Shown here piece after piece: positions 45,563-53,180 of a stretch of DNA of 64,000 nucleotides. Source of the DNA: Spirosoma sordidisoli (lineage in GTDB: Bacteria > Bacteroidota > Bacteroidia > Cytophagales > Spirosomataceae); contig NZ_SBLB01000001.1 of assembly GCF_004138325.1 (NCBI RefSeq), forward strand, positions 186,001 through 250,000, written 5' to 3'. Every line of letters starts with the position of its first letter. Position 1 is the stretch's first letter. Below the pieces are notes generated by a model. It was not told the origin of the DNA. It ran no database searches and saw only the letters and a program-made list of their open reading frames with translations. A program made the position numbers and the translations under genes.

Positions 45563-46974
45563 CAGTAGTCCAGTTTTACGATGATTGACCGGGAGAAATC
45601 TGGCAGCGACAGCGCTTTGCCAGGGGTACCCTTCGTCCAGACGCCTTTCCAGGGATCATAAAAGGAAAGCGTTCGGGAGGCAGGAAGCCCCGGCTTTATG
45701 GTTTTTCGGGACAGCACGGCTGCCGGTCGGTTAGCCTCCAGCTCGCTTTTCCAGTTCGAGGCAGTGTCCCTCACCCAAAGCAGGGTAGTTGTCCGGCCCC
45801 GCAAGCCGTAAACCGTCAGGCCATTGTTGGCCGATAGCCGGAAGGGTACGGCCTGCTGCGCTACTGGATCGAAGCCGCTTATGGCTTCGTTGAATCGGCT
45901 GAAATGCCACCACAGGTTATTTTTTTCGATGTAATAATCCCAGTGCCAGCTCTGCCCCGGCCCAGCCGCTCCCGCAAAGAACGAAGCGAACAGGAGGTCG
46001 TGCAGTAAGGTCCCCTGCGTATCGGCCGGGTACCGCAAAAAGGGGCCGGTATGGTGAGGCTCCACGGCACCCACTTCCGACAGCAGAACGGGTTTTGCCG
46101 GTGCCAGGGCCAGTAGACTGCTGACCGCGTCGCTGGCCAAAACATCCATCGGTGCCTGACAAACGGGTAAGGACGCCCCTTTGTCGAGGTAGCGATGGGC
46201 CTGCGCCAGCTCGTTGTTCGGCAGCGCCGAGTACGTCCGGTACAGCTCATGCTGTTTGGGCGAATCGTAGCTTCCGAGCGTTTGCATCACCAGCTGATTC
46301 GGCACCAGCGCCTTCACCCTGTCGAGCATGTCGGTTGTCCACGTCAGCAGCAAGGACTCGTCGTCGACCCGTACCGAGTTCAGCTCATTCCATAATTCCC
46401 AGCCGAAAATCGTTGGGTTGTTGCGGTATTTTCCGGCGAAAAAAGCGACCCGGTTCAGATACAGTTGCTTTCCCTTTTCCGAGCGAAAAAACGCATCCAT
46501 CGACGAAATCGACCCGGCATAAACGGGCTTATCAAACGGAACGGAAGACGGAAAGGGCGCCGGTGAGCCGGTAACTTTGCGAAAATGTTCCAGGCAGAAT
46601 TTAATACGTATGCCGTGCTTTTGGGCCAGCCCGACCAGGCCGTCGATCAGCGTTTCGGTTTGTTTATCGACCAAACCCGGCTGCTGCTTTTCGACTTCCA
46701 GCATAGGCGTACTTAACCAGACGCGCGTAAAGTTTCCGCCACTGGCAGCCAGCCGACCAAAATAGTGGTCGTAGTAGGCCAGCAGGCTGTCACCATTCGT
46801 CACCAGGCGGGCAAAGCAGATGTTGGGGCCTACCGGAATAAAAGGTTTGCCCGCCAGCTCCAGATACCTCGGATTGGTTTTGCTTACCCGTACAAACGCG
46901 CTTGGCTGGGCCACCCCCTCCAGACAAATGAGTAGCACCAGCAGCAGTACGTTTCGAGTCAGAGAATAATACAT
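45562..46974 (-). CDS. GH5-like (cellulase family) glycoside hydrolase
   Basis: A 470-aa exported TIM-barrel enzyme (signal peptide MYYSLTRNVLLLVLLICLEGVAQ). RIKFCLEHFR, then the acid/base WELWNELNSV near residue 196 and the nucleophile LLSEVGAVEP near residue 299. Clan GH-A; the GH5 assignment is by motif only, and a mannanase- or cellulase-like subfamily cannot be told. Followed directly by the SDR gene. Confidence 0.82.
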   Translation of the reverse strand: MYYSLTRNVLLLVLLICLEGVAQPSAFVRVSKTNPRYLELAGKPFIPVGPNICFARLVTNGDSLLAYYDHYFGRLAASGGNFTRVWLSTPMLEVEKQQPGLVDKQTETLIDGLVGLAQKHGIRIKFCLEHFRKVTGSPAPFPSSVPFDKPVYAGSISSMDAFFRSEKGKQLYLNRVAFFAGKYRNNPTIFGWELWNELNSVRVDDESLLLTWTTDMLDRVKALVPNQLVMQTLGSYDSPKQHELYRTYSALPNNELAQAHRYLDKGASLPVCQAPMDVLASDAVSSLLALAPAKPVLLSEVGAVEPHHTGPFLRYPADTQGTLLHDLLFASFFAGAAGPGQSWHWDYYIEKNNLWWHFSRFNEAISGFDPVAQQAVPFRLSANNGLTVYGLRGRTTTLLWVRDTASNWKSELEANRPAAVLSRKTIKPGLPASRTLSFYDPWKGVWTKGTPGKALSLPDFSRSIIVKLDY

Positions 46975-46988
46975 AACAGCCCTGTTGT

Positions 46989-48182
46989 TTACATCCCACC
47001 CACCGTCGGAAACCAGTCAGGCCGGTACGGGTCCTGATGAAAACGGGCGTAGTAATCGCCTTTCTCTTCGTAGTATTTTTCGTAAAACGTCATCTTGTCC
47101 TCGTCCAGCGATACGCCCAGCCCCGGCCCGGTTGGCACCTTGATACAGCCGTTTTCGTAGCGCATCAGCCCGCCCTCGATGATGTCGTCGGTCAGGTAGT
47201 GGTAGTGTGCATCGCCCGCAAAATTCATGGTCGGAATCGTCGAGGCTGTATGGATCATGGCCGCCAGCTCGATACCGAATTCGGCACCGGAGTGCATGGC
47301 TACGCCCAGGTTGAAGGTGTTACAGACGGCCACCAGATCCTTTACCCCGCGCGGGCCTTCCCAGTAATGAATATCGGTCAGGACAATGTCGACCGACCCC
47401 ATCCGAATCGCCGGAGCGAGATCGTCGAAGCGAGCGGGGTACATATTGGTGGCGATCGGAATCCGGATCTGCTTCCGAACGGCCGCGTTGCCTTCGAGCC
47501 CCCAGGACGGGTCTTCGAAATATTCGATGTTGAGGTCTTCGAGCCGGTGGCCCATCTGTACGGCGGTCTGCACCGACCACAGCCCGTTCGGATCGATCCG
47601 CAGACCGAAGTCGTCGCCCAGCTGCTGGCGGCAGAGTTCGAGCACCCGCACCTCTTCTTTGGGCGCCATAACCCCCGCTTTGAGCTTCATGGCGTTTACG
47701 CCCAGCGTTTCGTGCAGTTCGACGCAGAAATCGGCCAGGTCTTCGGCGGTTTCGTCATGCCGTCCATCGCCGGGGCGGTCGTAGCGCCAGAACAGGTACG
47801 CAATAAACGGCACTTCGTCCCGTACGCGACCGCCCAGCAGATCGCTCAATGGGCGGTTCAGTACCTTTCCCTGAATGTCGAGGCAGGCCATTTCGATGGC
47901 GGCATACAAGCGGGCATTGGACATGTAGTAAATGCTGCGCAGTACTTTCAGCTTGATTCTTTCGAGGTGAAACGGGTCTTCACCCACAATACGCGGCTTC
48001 AGCTTCTGGAGAGCGCCCCGCTGATCGCCCCCGCCTACTTCGCCCAGGCCCACCACCCCTTCGTCGGTGATGATTTCCAGAATGGTGCGCAGAAAATAAC
48101 CCGGATGAACGCCGGTATTGTGGCGGAGCTGAGCGTTGAGCGGAATAGCGACACAACGGGTACGTAAGTCAATGATTTTCAT
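46989..48182 (-). CDS. enolase-superfamily sugar-acid dehydratase
   Basis: A 397-aa mandelate-racemase/glucarate-dehydratase-like enzyme. N-terminal capping domain (MKIIDLRTRCVAIPL), then the KxK motif in MKLKAGV, metal ligands in LRIDPNG, YFEDPSW and VLTDIHYWEG, and a histidine in AMHSGAEFGIE. This set points to abstraction of a proton from an aldonate or aldarate and loss of water to give a 2-keto-3-deoxy acid. Exact substrate open. ATG at 48182 is preferred over an upstream codon because it starts the capping domain. Confidence 0.88.
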   Translation of the reverse strand: MKIIDLRTRCVAIPLNAQLRHNTGVHPGYFLRTILEIITDEGVVGLGEVGGGDQRGALQKLKPRIVGEDPFHLERIKLKVLRSIYYMSNARLYAAIEMACLDIQGKVLNRPLSDLLGGRVRDEVPFIAYLFWRYDRPGDGRHDETAEDLADFCVELHETLGVNAMKLKAGVMAPKEEVRVLELCRQQLGDDFGLRIDPNGLWSVQTAVQMGHRLEDLNIEYFEDPSWGLEGNAAVRKQIRIPIATNMYPARFDDLAPAIRMGSVDIVLTDIHYWEGPRGVKDLVAVCNTFNLGVAMHSGAEFGIELAAMIHTASTIPTMNFAGDAHYHYLTDDIIEGGLMRYENGCIKVPTGPGLGVSLDEDKMTFYEKYYEEKGDYYARFHQDPYRPDWFPTVGGM

Positions 48183-48249
48183 AGCGGTATGAACGACCGG
48201 GCGACTGGTCACGGCCGTTCCGTTAAAGGGTATCTGTCAGGTTGTTAGG

Positions 48250-49626
48250 TTAATCCAGCACTACGACGATGTCGCGTGTGCCGCTTTTCGGGCATTGAAT
48301 TTCTTTTTCGTACGTCTTGCCTTTCAGCTGGGTTACCAGCTTGTAGGTACCGTAGAAGCCCCGGTAGCTGGCTCCGTTTGCAGTTGGTTTTACGGTCAGG
48401 TTCGTGCGCCACTCCTTATTGATCAGCCGGTCGAGTACGTCGTAAACCGGCTTTTTGGTAAAGTCCCGGTTCAGCAGCCCGCCTTTCCATTTGTCTTCGC
48501 CGGGAATTACGCTGCCATCGGCCCGGATCCCGGCCGGGGCCGCGGTGCCGTCGACCAGATTCCACCAGATAATGGCTTCTACTTTTGGGTGGCTGAACCA
48601 CAGTTTATAGTAGTTCTCGGCCATGACCGCCTGGTAATCAGGGCCTTTATCCGATAGCGCCGAAACCGTAATCTCGGTGATGTGCAGCGGCAGGTTAAAG
48701 TCGGAATACAGGTCGAGTGTGTTGAATAAGGTAGTGGGAGTCATCTCTTTGCCCTTCACAATCTGTTCGTATTCCGGCTCGCTGAAGTTGTGAAACTGCA
48801 GGCCGATGGCGTTGATCTTCGCGTTACGGCGCAGCAGACTTTCGGTGAGCAGATAATCGGCGCTGTACTCGCGTTTGTTGCTCCGCTTCCAGATAGCGGT
48901 CGTGAAGTTGAGGGTAAAGACATTGCTGTTCGGAAATACCCGTTCACTCTCTTTAAAGGCCTTGAACGCAAAATCTTTGGGCATCAGCACGTCGGCATGC
49001 CGGTCGGTCACTTCGTTGACAACGTCCCAAATCTGAATCTCGTGGCCATACCGTTGCGCAATCTGCTCGATGCGTTTGCTGATTTTCTGCTCCATGATTT
49101 TCTCATCCTTCGGGAGCCAGGTCGGTATGGACCAGCGCGGATTATCCCAAACGAGGGTATGGCCTTTGGGGGTAATGGCATGCTTCCGCGCAAACTCCAT
49201 CACCAGGTCGGGAGCCGGTCGGCGGTAGCTGTAGGGGCTGTCTTTGTCGAAACGCAGCTTGCCGGGTTCGGGCTCCAGCTCGGGCCAGTAGAACGGAATA
49301 GTGACGAAATTGAACAGCCGGGCAAAGTGTTCTTCGTACAGCGCATCCTCCTTCGGATTCTTGAACCCTTTGACCATAAAACCATTGGCACCGAAGTGAA
49401 AATCGTGGCGGGTTTGGGTCAAGGAGACATCGCCCGGCGAAACCGGATTTCCGTCCTTATCCGTAAACCGCACCGTAAAGTTTCCCATACGATGTTCGCG
49501 AATACCGTCGGCAATACGCTGCTGCACGGCGGGACTGGCCCACTGGTTTTTGTAGTCGTCAGACAGCTGAGCCGACAACGGCAGTGCCGACAGCGTCAGA
49601 CAGGTGGCAAAGACAAGTTGTTTCAT
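48250..49626 (-). CDS. GH10 family endo-1,4-beta-xylanase
   Basis: A 458-aa exported enzyme (signal peptide MKQLVFATCLTLSALPLSAQ). A small beta domain (residues about 35-90) precedes the GH10 TIM barrel (HFGANGFM, GHTLVWDNPRW). Acid/base: IWDVVNEVTDRH near residue 203; nucleophile: LHITEITVSA near residue 317. About 70 residues of beta structure lie at the C-terminus. Predicted to cut xylan outside the cytoplasm. It sits between the GH5-FN3 gene and the dehydratase. Confidence 0.9.
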   Translation of the reverse strand: MKQLVFATCLTLSALPLSAQLSDDYKNQWASPAVQQRIADGIREHRMGNFTVRFTDKDGNPVSPGDVSLTQTRHDFHFGANGFMVKGFKNPKEDALYEEHFARLFNFVTIPFYWPELEPEPGKLRFDKDSPYSYRRPAPDLVMEFARKHAITPKGHTLVWDNPRWSIPTWLPKDEKIMEQKISKRIEQIAQRYGHEIQIWDVVNEVTDRHADVLMPKDFAFKAFKESERVFPNSNVFTLNFTTAIWKRSNKREYSADYLLTESLLRRNAKINAIGLQFHNFSEPEYEQIVKGKEMTPTTLFNTLDLYSDFNLPLHITEITVSALSDKGPDYQAVMAENYYKLWFSHPKVEAIIWWNLVDGTAAPAGIRADGSVIPGEDKWKGGLLNRDFTKKPVYDVLDRLINKEWRTNLTVKPTANGASYRGFYGTYKLVTQLKGKTYEKEIQCPKSGTRDIVVVLD

Positions 49627-49640
49627 ACTTAGGGTAGTAG

Positions 49641-49660
49641 CCTGCCAGTTGGCTGGCAGG
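49641..49660 (-). promoter_or_regulatory. stem-loop between GH5-FN3 and GH10 genes
   Basis: CCTGCCAG and CTGGCAGG arms around a four-base loop in the 65-base gap. Could be a processing or attenuation hairpin in the operon message. Confidence 0.4.
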
Positions 49661-49691
49661 TTCGTTAGAAAAGAGGTTAATGCTGGCTGGC

Positions 49692-51602
49692 CTATTTAGC
49701 TGTTTTTAGTGATCCTTTGAATCCGAGATGCACCCGCGCAAGCCAGGGGTAGGTATTAGTAGCCCCCGCGTTGCCGGTTACGACCCTGACCGCAACCGTA
49801 CCGTGGGGTAATGCCGGTACGGTATAGATATACTTGTCAATCGAATTATCCTTGTTGCCGGAAATCTGGCTGGGGTAGGCGGTTCGGTGGGTTTTATGCA
49901 GCACCCCCTCGGGCAGTGCGGTCCAGGATGAGCTATCGGTCGAGTAAAACAGACTAACGGCATCTACCTTGTCGCTGAAAGCGATCACCTCAATCCAGCT
50001 CAGCGTATCGGCGCGGTACACCAGTTCGCCCGATTCACTACCGACGACCCGCTCCGCCTGAAAAAAATCTTCTTCGGTTTGCCGGAGCCGGGGCCATGTC
50101 TCCTGGCTGATCCGCAGATTGTCGGAATGCGATGCGGTCAGTGAGAAGTCTTTCAGGTTATCCATCACCATGCGGGATGTGGGCACTACTGGTCCGATTA
50201 TATTCGATGCGGGCGATATACCAGCCTCGTTTTTACCTTTAATTCGGTAGTAATAGGCCTTTCCGGGAATGGCGCTGGCATCGGTGAACAACGGATAGAA
50301 ATAAAGATGATAGCTGATGTCCAGATCAGTTCGGATCACCTGCCAGGGCCCTTTTGCCGAACTGGCTCTTTCGACGATATAGTATCTCGCGCCGGGCGAA
50401 ACGCGCCATTTTAAGGCGACGGCATCGCTTCGTAAACTGGGAAACAGGTAGGGAGCATCCGTCGGCGCAGGCAGGGCGGGTAGCTGCTTTCCCCGGATTT
50501 TATAGCCATACGCCCGGACCAACATCAGATTTTCGCGTTCCTTGAAATAGTCGCCACTGTCGAATCCGGGCCAGCGGCTGCCGCCCCAGGAATAGGAATG
50601 AAACAGCGCATGGCCACCAATGCCGCCATTATACTGCGGTTTCATCAGGCTCCAAAGCAGCGCCCCGCTGGTGCCCGTGTTGCAAACCGCTTCCAGAACG
50701 TCTTTGAACCCCTCGAAGCGCTGAAACTCGTCGATAATCAGCGGGCGTTTACCCTGGCATTCGTTCCAGAGTTCGGCGACCGTGTTCCGATAATTGGGGT
50801 ATTGCCGGGTTTTGACGATGTCGATGTTGGTATTATTGGCCAGCACATCCGTCACGATGTCGTTCATCTGCTGCACCCCGTTGGCCCGACGCGGATCGGC
50901 AATCAGATGGTTGGGGTCAATACTCTTCAGATAGCCGGCCATTTCGGCGATCCAGGCGCTCTGGTTGTTCGGCACCTCGTTGCCAAATTCCCAGGCCAGT
51001 ATAGCCTTGTCGTTTTTATATGATACGCCCGTAAACCGATTTTTCCGACTGACAACAGTCTGTAGCAACTCCTTAAAGCCGGCTTTAACAGCCGCTGACT
51101 GGTAGTAGTCGCCCCCGCCGTAGAGCTTGCTGAACGCAGCTGTTCCGCCCCAGTATCTGTTTTCTTTGACCAGGCAGAGAATGACCCGGATGTTATACTT
51201 ATTACACAATTCCAGCATTTTATCGATGCGCCGAAATGCCGTTTCGTTATAGGTATGCGGACCCGAAACCAGGGCTTCAAATTCGCCCGAGCCATCGTTA
51301 ACCGTGATTCCCCAGGTGCGGATGACGGTAACCCCCATCTGGGCCATATCCTTAAAATGGGCTTCCATCTCAAAGGAGAGCTCTACCGGATCATAGACAT
51401 ACCCACTGGCCGGGTTGGTATGTTTATAGCCGTCATAATGCCCGTTGATGGTTGGTGTGTTTACCGATATGAACCTGAACACCTGGTTACCGTCCTTTAG
51501 CCGGTCGCCATCTCTGGTAATGAAATGTGTAAAGGCATTCGCGCGTGGCTGGATGGCCAGTACCAGAATCACAACGATACTCAGAACGATTGTTCTCAAC
51601 AT
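49692..51602 (-). CDS. GH5-like mannanase/cellulase with FN3 domain
   Basis: A 636-aa exported enzyme; ATG at 51602 gives the signal peptide MLRTIVLSIVVILVLAIQPRANAF. Residues about 30-370 form a GH-A TIM barrel with acid/base LAWEFGNEVPNN near 207 and nucleophile LIIDEFQRFEG near 290; the pattern resembles mannan endo-beta-mannosidase-like GH5. A fibronectin type III domain follows (about 375-465; ALKWRVSPGARYYIVERAS), then a C-terminal beta-rich domain of unknown role. It comes just after susD and is the first enzyme of the locus. Confidence 0.84.
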   Translation of the reverse strand: MLRTIVLSIVVILVLAIQPRANAFTHFITRDGDRLKDGNQVFRFISVNTPTINGHYDGYKHTNPASGYVYDPVELSFEMEAHFKDMAQMGVTVIRTWGITVNDGSGEFEALVSGPHTYNETAFRRIDKMLELCNKYNIRVILCLVKENRYWGGTAAFSKLYGGGDYYQSAAVKAGFKELLQTVVSRKNRFTGVSYKNDKAILAWEFGNEVPNNQSAWIAEMAGYLKSIDPNHLIADPRRANGVQQMNDIVTDVLANNTNIDIVKTRQYPNYRNTVAELWNECQGKRPLIIDEFQRFEGFKDVLEAVCNTGTSGALLWSLMKPQYNGGIGGHALFHSYSWGGSRWPGFDSGDYFKERENLMLVRAYGYKIRGKQLPALPAPTDAPYLFPSLRSDAVALKWRVSPGARYYIVERASSAKGPWQVIRTDLDISYHLYFYPLFTDASAIPGKAYYYRIKGKNEAGISPASNIIGPVVPTSRMVMDNLKDFSLTASHSDNLRISQETWPRLRQTEEDFFQAERVVGSESGELVYRADTLSWIEVIAFSDKVDAVSLFYSTDSSSWTALPEGVLHKTHRTAYPSQISGNKDNSIDKYIYTVPALPHGTVAVRVVTGNAGATNTYPWLARVHLGFKGSLKTAK

Positions 51603-51630
51603 AACTTGATCAATCAAAGAGGGGTACAAA

Positions 51631-51659
51631 TCAGGTAGCCGATAAGGTCAGCTACCTGA
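51631..51659 (-). promoter_or_regulatory. stem-loop after susD
   Basis: Perfect 9-base arms (51631-51639 and 51651-51659) between susD and the first glycosidase gene, followed on the minus strand by a short U-rich run. A hairpin here could set a lower level of downstream enzymes than of SusCD. Confidence 0.5.
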
Positions 51660-51684
51660 CGGGATCATACCTAAACATTGTCAA

Positions 51685-53145
51685 TCAATAGCCTGGGTTC
51701 TGGTCTTTGGCGGGGTCCAGCGCCGTATTAAAGTTCAGCTCACCCACGGGAATGGGCCAGAACAGGTGCTTGTCGGCCACGTCTTTACCCGTAGCGGCCT
51801 TGATGCGGGCTTTCAGTTCGGCGGTGCCCAGGCGTTTGAGGTCGAGCCAGCGTTTGGCTTCGTACTGGGTTTCGTACCCCCGTTCCTGAATGACCAGATT
51901 GGCAAACGAAGTAGCGTTGTAATCGGCCAGTTTGAAGTCGACGGCCGAGGCTACGGTGGGCGGCTGACCATAGGCCCGGCGGTGTACCTGATTCAGCGCG
52001 TCGAGGGCGGCAGCGGTAGGTCCGTTACCAGCCCGGCTGGCGGCTTCGGCATAGAGCAGCAGGATGTCCGCATAGCGATAGATCGGAAAGTCGTTACCGG
52101 CCGCATCATTACCCGGCGCCAGGGGATCGGCAAATTTTTTGCAGAGGAACGAGTTGGCTCCCAGACCGATATTCCAGCTGTACCAGTTGTAGCCCTTGCG
52201 CAGATCGGCATTATCCCAGTTTTTAAAGACGGAGTTGGCCTGCGCGTCGGTATAGTGAGCGAAGAACCCACCGGCTCCGTGGAGACGGGAACCCGGATGA
52301 TGGGCAAACATGGCCAAGTATTGCCCCTGACCGGCCTGCCGGGTCATTTTCAGGTACCAGATTTCTTCGGTCGTCGATACAACGGTGGGGCCAAACACTT
52401 TGTCGAAGTCGTTGGCCACCGTAACGGGCACCAGCGAAAACAGCTTCGACTGGATAATCTCGTTGGCTTTATCCCGCGCTTCGGCATACTGGTTCCGGTA
52501 GAAATAGACCTCCGCCAGCGCGGCCTTGGCGGCCCACTTGGTGGCCCGGCCTACCTGCGCGCCTTTGTCGGGCAATACCGTTTCGGCTTCTTTCAGATCG
52601 GCCAGAATCAGCGTGTAGACCTCCTCGGCCGTCGATCGTTTTATGTTCGGCTCATTGAGCGTGGCTTCGGTACGGATTGGCACCCCACCCCAGTTACGCA
52701 CGAGCCAGAAATAGCTGAACGCGCGGAGAAATTTGGCTTCGGCTACGTAGCGGGCCACGTCGGCCTGGCTGATCGACGATCCTTTGGGCGCGTTCTGAAT
52801 AACCAGATTAGCATTGCGGATGGTCAGGTAAAAAAGGGTCCAGCCGGCATCGGTACGGGGAATATTGGTACTGTTGAGCCCCTGAAAATCGCTCAGGACC
52901 TGATAGCTCCCGCGTCCGTAGCTATAATCGGTATAGGCTTCCAGCTGCGCGCCCAGCTGACCGCTGATGTTGTTGGGGGCCCGAAGCTGGGCGTAAGCCG
53001 CGTTGACGGCCGCTTCTACCTCGCCGGCGGTATTGTAAAATGTTTCGACCGCTACCGCCTTCGGCGATTCCTGCAGTACCTCCTCGCAGGCTGTAAAGAC
53101 AACAACGGCGAGTGATAGCGCGACTATGTGAATGAGAGATTTCAT
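51685..53145 (-). CDS. susD: SusD/RagB family outer-membrane lipoprotein
   Basis: A 486-aa surface glycan-binding lipoprotein. ATG at 53145 gives MKSLIHIVALSLAVVVFTACEE with a lipobox cysteine (FTAC) at about residue 20. SusD-like helices include SPKAVAVETFYNTAGEVEAAVNAAYAQL and the C-terminal segment WLDLKRLGTAELK, then FWPIPVGELNFN and PGY. It acts with the preceding SusC to bring oligosaccharides in. The gene follows susC with 35 bases between. Confidence 0.93.
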   Translation of the reverse strand: MKSLIHIVALSLAVVVFTACEEVLQESPKAVAVETFYNTAGEVEAAVNAAYAQLRAPNNISGQLGAQLEAYTDYSYGRGSYQVLSDFQGLNSTNIPRTDAGWTLFYLTIRNANLVIQNAPKGSSISQADVARYVAEAKFLRAFSYFWLVRNWGGVPIRTEATLNEPNIKRSTAEEVYTLILADLKEAETVLPDKGAQVGRATKWAAKAALAEVYFYRNQYAEARDKANEIIQSKLFSLVPVTVANDFDKVFGPTVVSTTEEIWYLKMTRQAGQGQYLAMFAHHPGSRLHGAGGFFAHYTDAQANSVFKNWDNADLRKGYNWYSWNIGLGANSFLCKKFADPLAPGNDAAGNDFPIYRYADILLLYAEAASRAGNGPTAAALDALNQVHRRAYGQPPTVASAVDFKLADYNATSFANLVIQERGYETQYEAKRWLDLKRLGTAELKARIKAATGKDVADKHLFWPIPVGELNFNTALDPAKDQNPGY

Positions 53146-53180
53146 CGGATTGATAACATGAAGAGTAAGGGTCAAACTCA

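Noticed and set aside
47037..48167. Plus-strand reading frame opposite the enolase-superfamily gene
   Set aside because: Shadow of a gene with complete catalytic motifs on the other strand.
51766..53115. Long plus-strand reading frame opposite susD
   Set aside because: Antisense shadow of a gene with clear SusD features; no start signal, no domain, composition typical of GC-rich reverse frames.
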